A DNA stretch of 64,000 nt from Schistocephalus solidus (taxonomy: Eukaryota > Platyhelminthes > Cestoda > Diphyllobothriidea > Diphyllobothriidae). The stretch lies in contig WEDG01004538.1 of the NCBI GenBank assembly GCA_017591395.1, positions 106,870-170,869 of the forward strand, read 5' to 3'. Below are positions 1 through 11,900 of this stretch, one piece after another (position 1 is the stretch's first letter; the number at the start of each line of letters is the position of its first letter). The notes beneath the pieces were generated by a model. That model saw only the letters and a list, made by a program, of their open reading frames with translations, was not told the DNA's origin and searched no databases. The position numbers and the translations under genes are program-made.

Positions 1-189
1 TAGGTTATAAAACAAGTGAACGATATCAAAATAGCTCAACCCCACTAGCCTGCAAATATACACCTTACTGCTTGAAGTAAACATGAACTGTTTTTGCTGA
101 AAGTGTTATTGTGGGCACATTTTCTCTAGCCAGAAGAAAGTTCAGGAGACCTGATATGAAACACACGTTAGGGCGGGAAAGGGCATAAT

Positions 190-432
190 GTATGACACGG
201 GAATATGGACCACATCCCACAGGTGATCTTGCATAAAATCCCAGAAGAGATAATTGTTCCAATGTCCTAAGACTAACCGTAAGCATTCCCGCAAGGTTTA
301 TCATAAACTTAACCCTAAACGATCCCTAACTTTAACACAAACTCCGACCTTAATCCTAACGCTAACTCCTGTGGCCACCGAAACAGGGGGGTGGGGGGGG
401 TGGGGGCAGTACGTATTCCCATGTTCTAATGG
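190..432. mobile_element. Degraded MITE-like element with telomere-like interior
   Basis: The left end (GACACGGGAATATGGACCAC) and right end (GTATTCCCATGTTCTAATGGGC) are worn versions of the terminal inverted repeats seen at 6115-6460. Between them lie AACCCTAA-like degenerate repeats and a G-run at about 387-407. Confidence 0.45.
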
Positions 433-574
433 GCATAATACGACTATCTGTAACACAAACACTCTAAACACATACTGCATATCCGACAACTCTCTCAAAT
501 GCAGCACTCACAACTCCTCATCAACCAGCTTGACAACCAGTAGTAGCTTCACCACCTCAACCGACTCTATAGTC

Positions 575-690
575 CCATAGCCTGTCCTGCCCACATTGCC
601 ACCGCACATGCACATCACGCATCGGCCTGTTCGGTCACTTGCGAATCCATTACCAGAAGACTGGCGAACCAGTGCCCGCAGCAACATTAG
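575..690 (+). mobile_element. LINE zinc-finger-tail fragment
   Basis: Reading SLSCPHCHRTCTSRIG, then LFGHLRIH and GEPVP: one C2H2 finger plus the linker typical of the C-terminal tail of the LINE family described below. It closely matches 59530-59625. Confidence 0.6.
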
Positions 691-2122
691 TAGCAATATT
701 AGCATTATTATTATAAATTGTAGTATTAGGAGGAGGATGAGGAGCAGCAGCATTAAGCAAACGTCCGCGTCCTACTTATTTTTAACGAAATCATCCACTT
801 CTAGAAAAGCCTACCTTGCACGATACCTAAACATTTTCGTGATGTAAATGCAAGGTCATACAAGGTTACCTAGGGTTTTACACGCCTTAAGCGGATCTGC
901 TAGGTTTCTGGGGCGTCGCTATAGAGGTAACAATATTTTTGTCAGTTGTCAGTGTGTTTATCACTAATCTTAACTAGCAAACAGCCATTAAAAGGATGCA
1001 CGATGCACATCTTCCTTAAATGCAGGCATATTCAGCTTTATCCATTTCTGCCAGTGTCGCATAACCCCTTAAATAAATCGATAATCGCATGGGAGTGACG
1101 TTCAGCGAGGTATCGGAATTGCGGGAAGCAGTGTGACCAGTCCCCTTTTCACCTTGATGCTGGCCGACACAGGCGGCCACATATCGGTAAGTTCATTTCG
1201 GAATGAAACATTCTGGCTTCTTGACCGTCATCAGCCAGTCCCACGTCTGATAGTCAAACTCGGATCAGTTGCTCATCGCTCCGTCAGATAAGCTACGGTT
1301 CTACACCCTGTCGCCACTGAAAATAGGTAGCCTAAGATATATCCTGGTTACAAAAAGGAAGCCAGACAATTTTGGAGAGAACAACCGGCAAAGAAAAGGC
1401 AGCCTGGGATAACAATTTTCGGATTTTTAGTCGACACCATCCAGCCCTACCAAACTGCAGGTTTTAATAACTTGGACTGCCAATCTGAATTCTTTGCTCT
1501 TTAAGCTTTGTCGAACGCGTCACTACGGCTCATTTAGTCTCTGGTTTTTTCATCGCGACTCCTTCCTGTAAAACCATTGGCCGCTGTGCGACTGCCTGTG
1601 AGGGTCGTAGATGGAGACCCCAACGGCGTGCGCATGTCCCGTAACCGGATCAGCGAACGCCCTCCCCCCTCCTCCTATAATAGGCCCATTTGACCTTGGA
1701 TCTCTCCTGCCTCTGTTTTCACATTTCTAAGTTCCATAATTTTAGAAGCTATACAAAATGCATGCAAAGTTCAGGTGGTTGTCTAAACAGTAAAAATCGA
1801 AGTGCGGTGGAATGCCGAGCGGGCATGACCACTTGGGTGCGCATGAACTCAATCATCCCCGCATCGATCGTAGGGGACGTGCTTTCTGTTGCCCTGACTA
1901 CAGATGCGACTAGGGTTGAGAGGGTCGGAAGGAGCGCCCAGCCTGGGTTTGTCTGAGTCGGCTATCATAGCGTGCTCTGTCGCCACCGCAATGATCGCCC
2001 CGTGGGTGGTCCTCATTTCAGCACCATTACTGTGCCACTTGCTGGAACATAGCTGAGTCTCTATTGCCTACGCATTGGGTAGCGTGGAGACAACCAGCCA
2101 ATAATTGCAAAGTGTTAACCTC
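691..2122. other. No gene recognised
   Basis: Only short open frames without recognisable domains. Nothing supportable seen. Confidence 0.4.
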
Positions 2123-2420
2123 GACAGATGGCCCGTCGATTCGAATGAGGTCCACCGTGTGCTTCACTACAGAGTGGATGCAGCGACAGGGATTTACGCG
2201 TGAATTAGTTTATAGTGATAACAGATTTGCGTAGCATCTACCGCACCCCTCCCCAATCACTCTACATGACCCGGTGGCGAGACAGAGTAAAGGACAATCG
2301 GAGGTGGGATCGGACGCGGGTGACTGGCGCGCCGTGAGTCTGCAATTAGATATGCGACCACCTCCCCCAATGCGTGGAATGCATTATGAGTGCCCATTCC
2401 CCATAACGCCGGCCATGCCC
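2123..2420 (-). mobile_element. Diverged LINE 3' UTR fragment
   Basis: On the minus strand it follows the order of the LINE 3' UTR: the block with CCCACGC..GGAGTG, the CCGGAGATGG-like block, the GCGGTAGATGC block, TATCACTATAAACTAATTCACG and the GGTGGACCTCAT end. Strongly decayed. Confidence 0.55.
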
Positions 2421-5232
2421 CGATCTTGCTGCCGTCTTCTGATTCAGCGCACCTACCGTCTGATCCGTTTAGATGCAAAAGTGTTAATCTAAAAAGACAG
2501 GGAAACTAGAATGACCATTTGTGCTTTATTTGCCGCTATCGGTCAGTTATACTGGTTATTCTACCATTCCTGTAAAACTTCCCAATTTATCGATCCAATT
2601 TTGATTTCATTTGACCCAGTTTTGGAAAACTTTGTGGTCTTCACATTTGGATCAAAGGAATTATTTACATCTGTCCTAACCCACTCTTAATTTTCATTTC
2701 GTTGGAAACGTTTATCACCTGTCACTTCCAGGCTTGAATTTCTGAGTCTGAAAGTAAGTTCACTGAAAGAGGGTAGTTTGACTGGATGCATGATAGTTTG
2801 AAAAGGACTATACGAAAGTAGTTCATCGGACTCTGATGTTGCGAACGAAGCGACCAGACAGTTGCTGTTGGGTTATCAGTCAACTTACCTTGGGAAGAGG
2901 ACCTTCAACACACACCACCCTTTCGTAGCACAGTGTCAGGACATATCATACTTCTGAGATCTGGAATCTAAGTTCTCACTGTTCTCATATTGCCCTGCTC
3001 CCCTGACTGCATTAATCCGACTGGTAGAGATTGTGGACGGGGGGGAGAGTGAGGACGAGCAGGAGGTCATGAACAAAAGCCGCCGTCTGAAACACGCGCG
3101 ACTCGACGTGTGTTCGCGCAAGGTGTTATCACTTCTTCTACTAACAACCCCTATATCTGTAGATGCCCACTTTTATTGCGTTGGGTTTTAATGATACCGG
3201 AAGCGCGTCGCGGCCGGGGCGCGTGCCGAGACGAATCAGAACGATTTCCTATGATGGGAACACGCTGACCTCCCTCCCCTCCCCCTCCTACTAGCCTGCG
3301 ATCCGGGAGGGCAGCCAGACCGCAGGAGCATCACTTGTTCGCGCTTCCTCTGTCTATCGGGCTATCAGATGCGGTGACCAGCATAGTATTGAGGGTGATT
3401 GTTGCTCCAATCGTTCGCTCGTAAAATTTTTGTGGTGTTTGGATGGTGGCTGTTCATCCTCATGTCCTTAGAGCGGCTATTGTGGACAGATCAACAGAGT
3501 ATTTGGACGCATCTGTGTGAAGGCCCTCGCATTCTGTCGTCCGAGGGACCCGATAAAGGCCTGTTATGTTGACTTATACCAAACGGAAGCCAAGCATGTG
3601 TGCAGCAAGCATCAGTCGCCGCACCTGACCCCATATCCGGTAGTCCTGATGGGGGTTGGCCATTGACACGGGCTTCGAGGGGAAGGAAGGACTGAAGCCA
3701 ATTCAGAGATAACTGTCCGCTAACTGATTCAGTTTGTTGTCTCGTAAAGATGTTAAGTCCTGCGCCCTTTCTAACTACCACGAGACGCTGTCCCGGAAGG
3801 TTACCAGCTGGTAGAATAAATCGGTTCCACTCAGGATTCAAAAGCAGTCTGTAAGGGCTTCTTCCTCACCGGGTCATTATGACGTATTAGTTTGGGGAGC
3901 TGGAGGGTAAGGATGTACGATGCAACTGGGATGAGATACCCGACTGTCCAGTCGACTTGATTTGAATTTTCCACTAGCACACGGGTATAGAGGCGAGGGA
4001 GGGCAAAATGCCCTTTCCAATTCAGGTTCGGTACTGAATTATTAGCGTTAAGAACTCGAAGTGCGTTTAAACTAGCACGATAGATTGGAGAGTTGCAAAC
4101 TAAAGGCTTAATGGGGACCCGCGATTCTCGGGGATCAGATTACAATAAATCCTTCCTTAAAGGTATTTTTGCTAGCTCACTCGCTGGTGGGAGGCCTGTG
4201 ATCCTTGTTTTTTGAAGACTGCTTCCCGAACGTGCAGGATCAAACGCGCGTGTGGCATGCGTAGAGGCAACTAAGGCCCCGTCCCCAGTCGATCTGCTTC
4301 TGTCTTGCAATGGAAATTTGGTGGGTCCAGAAAGAAATGAGCATTTTGTTAAGTTTTAACTACTTTCTGTATTTCGGTGGTCCACTTATCTTCTGAAGCA
4401 CAGATACCGGGTGTCAGCGGTGTCTGGCAGGACGCGTCATGAGTTGACAACCTAATAACACTACTTACTGTTTCAAGTCATATGACAGTGCGGATGCCTG
4501 ATAGGTCTGACTGCAGAGTGGAATACGGGAGTTTCCGGTTTGCCATGGAGTTCCAGTCTAGCCGCCACACATGCGGTCACAGAGCTAAGATTAGTAAACA
4601 ATAGGAAAATATTACACAGCCAATACAAGAGAAACCGAAATGGTTATTTATGGCTTCATTGTCATCGTTATCCAATTATATCCACGCCGGTAGGATTCTC
4701 AACCACAGCCGACAGTGTGAGACCATGTCTTGACTGGTAGGTTGTTAGGTTTTCTAACTAACCGACAAAACAGGGCTTTTTATCTCGGTTTTTCCCTACT
4801 ATAGTCAGTCGCCGACGAAAATTAAGCCAGCCACGATAATGTCAGTTCCCATACTTTTATCGGTAATGCTTATCGAAGGACTAATATCTTCTGAAACTTC
4901 TTCTAGCAATCCTGACGTCATGAGTTAGCTTTATTCACTGTAACTTTGAGAAGCCCGTGAAAAATGAGAGAATCATACACTCACTCTTGTTGTAACCGAG
5001 CACAAAGATGCGACCAACTGGCCGTATTGCTGGGAAAATATCTCATCCGCATCTGTGCGCATTGCCAACTTGCAAGGCGATTCTCCTTGAATACAGTCAT
5101 CTTTTTTCTGCACAAACAGGGTTGCCTTGCAGCCTCTGAATAGCAGTTGCTAAGATTGAAGACTGGCCAGAAACAAGGTAATGTCTATTTTCGACAGGCT
5201 TGTGAAATTGGCCCGCCATTGTTAGCCTCCAT
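2421..5232. other. No gene recognised
   Basis: Includes a 116-codon open frame (3491-3841, minus) with no recognisable domain. Nothing else supportable. Confidence 0.35.
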
Positions 5233-5580
5233 TCACATGGGAATTTTCTTATATGTACATGGGCTGGCCCATTTTTGCATTACTTACCACTATTGACCAC
5301 TGTTTGTTTATTCTAACTACCATAAGGAGGTCAATTGCAATTGAAGCCAACACCTTTTCTGAAGGAAGAAAATCTGCAAAACATTTTGCGACTCGTTCAC
5401 GGACGACCGTTTATGATACCGAGAGTTGCAGCTTTCGGTCACTATGCACACTTCCTTAACTATCGGTACTTTCTCTTTTGCACACCCATTTTTATCCACG
5501 GTGAATGGAGAGCTTTTTGCTGAAAATTTTGAAATGATACTTTCAAAATAAGGCCTATTTATATATCTCGCTCTCTCTTC
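5233..5580 (-). repeat. GA-anchored dispersed repeat, copy 1
   Basis: On the minus strand it begins in a GAGAGAGCGAG tract, then TTATTTTGAA, CAGCAAAAA, CTCCATTCACCGTGGAT, a central HKRSSVxESQN-encoding block and a TTAGAATAAACAAA block, ending near ACATATAAGAAAATTC. The same order occurs at 25228-25680 and 29339-29640. Open frames across it look incidental. Class unknown, probably a SINE or MITE. Confidence 0.6.
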
Positions 5581-5881
5581 CTTTCTCCTTCTTATTCGCA
5601 CGGCGGTTATGCAATGGCTCAGGGGCGAAAAACAGGGGAAGTCAGTAGTTTGAACTTGTCTAACGACGCATGGTTCCTGGAAGGGCAAGTTCCGCACTGC
5701 TCATAGGTTATCTCTGTTAGCATGACTCGGATTCTCAAAGATTATCTCAATCGTCTGACTCGTTGTCGAAAGTGAAGGGTGCTGGAGTTCGACTTTCGCT
5801 GACTAACAACATTTTCCGGCATACCGGAAAGTTCGCTCGTTCAGCAGACCTAATTTCCAGGCTTTGAAAACTCACTCCACA

Positions 5882-6036
5882 GAAGGGCTACTGACGCTTG
5901 CAAGAGAGCCCGGACATAACCGTTTCCTTAACAGAGGAGAAGGCGCGTGACACTCATTTGTTGTGGTTTCAATCTTACTCGATTTCCTTTTGTACGCCCA
6001 CCAGGTTGCTACTGGCGATAACGAACAGTGTCCCAG
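5882..6036. repeat. Dispersed repeat pair, member 1
   Basis: Shares the order GCGCGTGRCAC, ATTTGTTGTGGTT, AATCTT and GGCGATAACGAACA with 7290-7447. Only two copies seen, no coding content recognised. Confidence 0.4.
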
Positions 6037-6114
6037 AGGACACCTACCACATATAATTAATAGACATCTCATTAAGATGCCAACCAGCTAAGATTTCACT
6101 AAATCAGCCTTATA

Positions 6115-6460
6115 TGGCCGCCTAAATAGGACACGGGAATACGAACCACCCGCCCACTTAAGGTAAATTTCAGGGAGGGTAAATATACCCCTGTCATAAC
6201 ACTAATGCTAAACCTAACATAAAGCTAAATCCTCATCTTATTCTTAACCCTAGGTCTACCGTAAACCTAAACCATACAGCTAACACCATAATAACCTAAA
6301 CCCGTAGCCTAACCACAAGACTGACCTACCTCAAACTTAAACCTAACCCTAACCATAACTCTAACACGCACCTTAATCCTAAGCATAATTTCCTTTGAAT
6401 CTGGCGCAAAGACACATGTATTGTGGGCGGTTCCTTTTCCCGTGTCCCGTTTAGGCGGTT
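6115..6460. mobile_element. MITE-like element with telomere-like interior, best copy
   Basis: Terminal inverted repeats of about 40 bases: left 6115-6157 (GGCCGCCTAAATAGGACACG..) and right 6421-6460, whose reverse complement is the same sequence with few changes. The interior is a run of degenerate CCTAAC/ACCCTAA units. No open frame. A second well-preserved copy is at 37032-37386. Confidence 0.75.
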
Positions 6461-6703
6461 AAACAAGACATCCTTACCTAATGCGCTCGCGGTGTGCGTT
6501 TGAAAATATCTTCCCCTTGAAGGCACGCTCTGATTAACCGTAAAAATGTCATCCTTCCCTTTCGAGTAGTTGCGAGGTTAATGTGCATCGTGAGTTCAGG
6601 AGGAAAAGATTCGATCGCTGGACCAGGAAGTTTCTTCGTCTGAAGTGTCGCATTTTCACTCGAACCCATCATCAGAAACAGTTGTACACCCTTATCTGCG
6701 ACT

Positions 6704-6745
6704 GCCTCTGATGATGGCTTCAAGCGAGAATCCGAAACGTCAGGC
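6704..6745 (+). ncRNA. Hammerhead ribozyme candidate (Penelope/retrozyme type)
   Basis: Conserved core seen directly: CTGATGA at 6708-6714 and GAAA at 6734-6737, followed by CGTC to the expected cleavage residue C6741. Stem I pairs GCCT (6704-6707) with AGGC (6742-6745). Stem II pairs 6716-6721 with 6728-6733 (GG/CC, one C-U mismatch, TTC/GAA), with T6715 bulged. Helix III is the self-complementary ACGT (6737-6740), as in dimeric type I hammerheads of Penelope-like elements. Family knowledge: such motifs sit in pseudo-LTRs of Penelope-like elements and retrozymes. Activity is inferred, not shown. Confidence 0.65.
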
Positions 6746-7289
6746 TAACAAATGTCTTGTTCCAGCGGTCCCACCTTGTTAACTTTTATAAATTCAAACG
6801 ACCAGGCACAATGCAAGGTGAGTTTACAAAGTTTGTAAGCTAATATCAGTGTAAATTTCATGTCGGCTTATCAGTATTTTATTGTCCAGATCATTCACCT
6901 GAATGAGCATGATACCAGATGAAAAAGTAAATGCGTGTTCAGAATCCCAACATTTAAGTGTTAACTGCCTGTAAACTGGCAATAAATTAATTGTGAAAAA
7001 AGATTTACTTCTTAAAACAGACAATCATAACCACATTTGAACTCAAACAACAAGTAAAAGGGAAGTTTAGAAATCAGATTCTTAAAGAAATAAACACGAT
7101 TTTTGGGGGACTATGAATAGGAGAGCAGACTGTGATCATTGTCTGGGAAGTCAGACAACGTAGATGCTCTGGTTGTAAAGACACAGAAGTCGACGTAAGA
7201 AGCCTCTGGCCCTGCAATACAACGATTAAAGATCTCCGAATGACGGTTCATCCTGACGTATTTTTGCTAGCCCCTTTAATTGTAAAGTG

Positions 7290-7447
7290 ACTGAGAGACC
7301 TACACCACTTCTCTGGTGACCTCGTTCACCTGGTGAACTACAAACTTTTAAAAGGAAAAGTCGCGTGGCACGCACTTGTTGTGGTTGAAATCTTGCCCGA
7401 TCCCATTCGGAACGCTCGTCAGCCGGCTCGTCGGAGATAACGAACAA
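7290..7447. repeat. Dispersed repeat pair, member 2
   Basis: Partner of 5882-6036: GTCGCGTGGCACGCACTTG, TTGTGGTTGAAATCTTGCCC, then GGAGATAACGAACAA. Confidence 0.4.
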
Positions 7448-9047
7448 CTTTATACACCTTTTATTTAGGAGGTCCAACACAGGCCTATGCTGAACGAGAA
7501 TGCCGGCGAAACAATTTTCTGCGTCTATAACCGTCTCCGATTATTTGCTGTCGTCAGTCCGCCACCAACCCAACACCATCCTCGGCTGACTTGAGAGTTA
7601 AATCCGAGTCATCTGGTCAAAGAACATTTAAATCCAAGACTCTGCTCCCAAACCACGAAAAGCATCCCGTTGAAGGCGATTAGGGGTATTCAAAGTCGTC
7701 TTAGGCATGAGCAACCCCTCCAGAGTCACGAGTTTCAAAAAGGTCAACCCGAAGTTGAGAAGGTTTGCACTGTCGACAGGAGCTGTCGAGGAGCCCTTCA
7801 CCTGGGATTGGATCTAGCTGGCCGGCGACATCTAAAAAAGCCAGAAATACCCTTATCTTTGTTGGAAGTCGCTTCTACACAGATTACGGGGAGGGAGTCG
7901 CCTGACTGACACTTGATACCTTTAATGACCTCGAAATCGCTTGTTTCTCACGGACTTAACATTCATCAAGGTCGCCTAGTGGCTTAAAAAATGAGAGAAG
8001 TATTGGCGAGCGACTTAAGAAGAACAAACATGCGAATAAGAAGTAGTAAATGTTTATATAAGGGCCACAATCACTAGCTCTTCGTGTCTTCTTTTAAATC
8101 CAACATACCTGCCATACATGTTAAATGTATCAGTTGCCGTCCATGCGTAACAGTACACCATGTTGCATGTTGCCTCTGAATGCCCTTTTCGGCAGCTCCC
8201 TCCCCCTCTTGTTTCGACTCCTCCACTGCAGTCAGCACAGACGGGGAGTTGGTCGTGTAATTTAATGGGCTTTAGTTAATCTTTCGAGTTAGCCTTCCCC
8301 CTCCCCCACGAGTAGAAATCGGTGAGCATCTCGCTAGGAATCCGAAGGACCTGAGCCTTTGACTCCACCGGACAGAATTCCTCGCTACCGGAAATATGTA
8401 ACAACCTCTGTGGAGCCCTCCTGTCTGGAAGTGGGCAACTTTAGCCGCTCCTGAAGACGAGTGTCGTTTGTTCCGCTTTCATACCGACGACGGAACTGCT
8501 TCCCCCGCCCCCTCCCACCGACAGAGCCTCCAAAACAAGGTACAGAAAATACGGGGTACATATTTGGTGATTGAACACCCTGGGATTTTAGACCGCATAA
8601 CGCTCCAGACGTCCGCATGGAATGTGTATGAGCTACGACAGGAGGATTCTGGTAGGAGGTCAGCCAAACTTCTTTGGAAATTGAATCCGAAACAGTCAGA
8701 GGGGTTGTCGTTTACGTGAGACAAAGCATTTTATATGTTCGGGTGGATGCTTTCCGCATGGAACAATGAATTTTTAAAATCTGAATTATTCAAAACCATC
8801 TTAAAAAGTGGTACTTATAGGAAACTGGTTCTCGTTCTAAATTTATTTCAAATCAGTTATTTTACGCTAACGCAAAACAAGTGATTATAATTAACTGAAA
8901 TTGAACCACCCTCATCTGCGAATTTTCGTGCCGCACCTTACAATATTCTGTTTTGTCACCTTTATCTCGCCCGACTGCCACCCTGAATTCAATCGATTGA
9001 ATCATGCTCGAGGTCAAACTCCAGTACCCCGTTATACGCGTAATTAT
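7448..9047. other. No gene recognised
   Basis: Open frames at 7670-7909 and 8468-8719 show no domain I recognise. Confidence 0.35.
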
Positions 9048-9050
9048 TCG

Positions 9051-9337
9051 CTCCTCCTCCTCCTCCTCCTCCCTCCTCCTCCTCCCTCCTCCTCCTCCTC
9101 CTCCTCCTCCTCCTCCTCCTCCTCCTCCCTCCTCCTCCTCCTCCTCCTCCTCCTCCTCCTCCTCCTCCCTCCCTCCTCCTCCTCCTCCTCCTCCCTCCTC
9201 CTCCTCCTCCTCCTCCTCCTCCTCCTCCTCCTCCCTCCCTCCTCCCTCCTCCCTCCTCCTCCTCCTCCTCCTCCCTCCTCCCTCCTCCTCCCTCCTCCTC
9301 CTCTCCTCCTCCTCCTCCTCCTCCTCCTCCTCCTCCT
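9051..9337. repeat. (TCC)n microsatellite, about 290 bases
   Basis: Pure pyrimidine tract of CTC/TCC units with occasional CCCTCC slips. All polyserine, polyproline and polyleucine frames here are translations of this tract. Confidence 0.98.
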
Positions 9338-9497
9338 GGGTCCGGTCTCCTTTCTTTCCCCTCCTCCACCCTCCTTATCATTCCCTTTCTGCTGCTACTA
9401 CTACTACTAATTCTTCTTCTTTTTGCTCTTTTTCTTCGTATTAATATTGCTATTATTACTGGCACCTTTTCTTATGCGACCGTTTATTCAGCTGCAT

Positions 9498-9509
9498 ACT
9501 ACTACCACT

Positions 9510-9585
<76 letters not shown>

Positions 9586-9628
9586 ATACTACTAATACCA
9601 CTACTACTAATACTACTACTAATACTAC

Positions 9629-9702
<74 letters not shown>

Positions 9703-9721
9703 TTACTATTACTACTACTAC

Positions 9722-9757
<36 letters not shown>

Positions 9758-9775
9758 CACTACCACCACCACCAC
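9498..9775. repeat. Compound (ACA)n-(CTA)n-(TAA)n-(CCA)n microsatellite
   Basis: Starts with CTAC/CAA units, changes to CTA with scattered ATA variants, then TAA from about 9721 and a short CCA end. The long polythreonine frame is an artefact. Confidence 0.98.
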
Positions 9776-10729
9776 CCTCATTCCCCTTCTCCCTTTTCTA
9801 CCTTGGTTATCAATGCAAACTTCGCATGTCCTAAATTCTGAGTTCATTATATTACCTGGCCTGCCATTCAGGCGACTCATGTGTTCTAGTGCTCCTTTCC
9901 GTATGATTGATTACGCCCTTTTTCGGTTTCCTGGCGCAGTGAGAATGAGCCCATTCACCCCATGATTGATCCTAGCCAGTTATTCCCGGAGCAGACGGTG
10001 AAGCCAGGGTTAGAGAAAGTTACTTCAACCTATCGTCCTCTCAGTGTTAAATTGCTCGGGCAGAGACAATTAACTTGCGTGCAGCCATAAAAAGGCCGGT
10101 AACAGGAGTTGGAAGGAAACTTGATTCTCCCTTTCGAAATTTAGTTGTTGGGGTTCCCGCCCCTCCTCCTTCCCTTCAGCCACCCGTCTCACATCCCGCG
10201 TGACACAGCCCGAACTCCGTTTTAGGCTTTGTCGTTCACGTGTCCCGCCTCTCCACTCCACAATATTAGCTCAGTGGGGTTCCTCAACTGGTCGGAACAA
10301 CGGATCACTAAAAAGCTGAAGCACGTTTCGATTACCTGGGGGGTTCATGACGGTCCACTTTGTCTCTCGCCTTCCGCCTTCCCTTGCCTTCAAGGAAAAG
10401 TATAAAGTTGACTCTGGGTGGTGTCCTGTTACTTTCATCCCCAACCGCGGCTCCGACGAGAGTCAAAAGATAAAATACAAAAGGAGCTGCTGCAATAGTC
10501 TTATTCTCGCGCCGACACAATTAAATGACAAGCATTCCTTTCAGAAAAGAAATTGTATCAAGGACAGGATTGCGCACGAAGCATCAAATTGCATGAACTC
10601 TCATTCAACCGCGAACGGTCTCAACCTGGTTGGACACGGCATGTGGAAAAAAGGACAGAAACGAAACCTGACGTGACAACTTAGTCATGCTGGTGAAGTC
10701 GCTGGGAAAAGGGGTATGTGTGTACCTAC
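9776..10729. other. No gene recognised
   Basis: Single-copy-looking sequence. No domain, RNA gene or known repeat seen. Confidence 0.35.
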
Positions 10730-11395
10730 TTGCGGTCTGGGCGTGTTGTGTGTGTGTCCCACTGTTGTGTGAAATCCCGGTGCTTGTGTTTGGGGGTGTG
10801 GGGGCAGGTCGTGTACGTAGTACACGTAGACGAGGTCACCAGCAGCTGCGCCCACTGCCGTATAAGACAACTGACTGGCTCGGATGGTGGTCTGATTAGG
10901 GGGTGGGGGAGAGAGAGAGCGGTCGACAGCTCAGCTTATTTTCCTCACTATAAACAATCTGACGCACTTGCAACTATCACGGTGCGCTAAAAGCCGTGGC
11001 TTGGAAGATTGCCAACTCACGGGATAACTCGAACCGCGGGGTTAGCCCAATGTGTGTTTTGTGTGTAGTGGCTGACTGGCGGACTGAGAGTCAGGCTGCA
11101 ATGGCTCCCTCTTAATGTGGCCTTTATGGCATTCCCATTCCGTGGAATCTGAGCCAGGTGTGGTGGTACGCCTAGGGGTGGCTCCGGTCGCGCCATCCAC
11201 CTATGTGTTCTCCCGCCTCCGGTCTTCTTGACTCTGTCATGACACCGGGCTTATGTGTGGGAGGAAGAGAGAGAGAGTGCGGTAGATGCAGCGAAAGTCT
11301 ACCATCACTTTAAATCTAAATCACGTGCAAGTCACCGTCCCAGCACAACTCTTTCTTGGAGCATATGGTGGACCTCGTCGTAATCGACGGTCGAA
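10730..11395 (+). mobile_element. Solo LINE 3' UTR (5'-truncated copy)
   Basis: Contains the GGTCGTGTACGTAGTACACG variant, CTCACTATAAACAATCTGACG, GGTGCGCTAAAAGCCGTGG, the GCCTTTATGGCATTCCCA and TCCGGTCTTCTTGACTCTG blocks, and the GGTGGACCTCGTCGTAATCG end. Same order as downstream of full LINE copies. Confidence 0.8.
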
Positions 11396-11399
11396 CTAA

Positions 11400-11900
11400 C
11401 GTGTGTGTGGGTAGGACAGGTCGTGTACGTGGAACGGGCAGGCGGGCTGTCAGATACTGTGCCCTCGGTCCACAACAATTGAAAGACTGACTCGGGCTAT
11501 CAACTGGTGCATCATAGAGCGAATATAGAGTGAGGTCGACGGCTCAGCGCTTTTCCCTCTCTATAGACAATCTGAGGCATTTGAATATATCACGTTGCTC
11601 TAAAAGCCGTGGCTTGGAATGCCATCAAGCCGCGACCTCTCTCTCTTATTGTGTGAACTCCTGGTTCATATTACGTGGACCAGGCCTGTGCGGCACGCAT
11701 AGACGGGCTTCATAGCCTTGGTAGCCGCTGCGACCACTCCGGACTCCAGTCTTCTTGACTCTGAAATGTCATCTGGCCAGGAGTTTGAGGGAAGTGAGAG
11801 TGCGGTAGATGCAGAGCAAATCTACTATCTCTTCAAACTACTTATCACCTAAGTTTCTTTCCTGCGCCCACACCTTCGTTGGCGCAGACGGTCGAAACGT
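11400..11900 (+). mobile_element. Second, decayed solo LINE 3' UTR, head-to-tail with the previous one
   Basis: Repeats GACAGGTCGTGTACGTGGAA, TATAGACAATCTGAG, CTAAAAGCCGTGGCTTGGAA and GTCTTCTTGACTCTG, then GCGGTAGATGCAGAGCAAAT, ending near GACGGTCGAAACG. Confidence 0.65.

Noticed and set aside
3491..3841. 116-codon minus-strand frame
   Set aside because: No domain, no splice context and no homologous copy seen in the window.
8901..9965. Long open frames of polyserine/polyproline and polythreonine
   Set aside because: They are translations of the TCC and CTA/ACA microsatellites with no flanking domain.
11886..11900. GAAACGTC, a possible hammerhead 3' core
   Set aside because: No CTGATGA at suitable distance upstream. 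It is a point variant of the normal LINE 3' UTR end (GGTCGAACTGTC).
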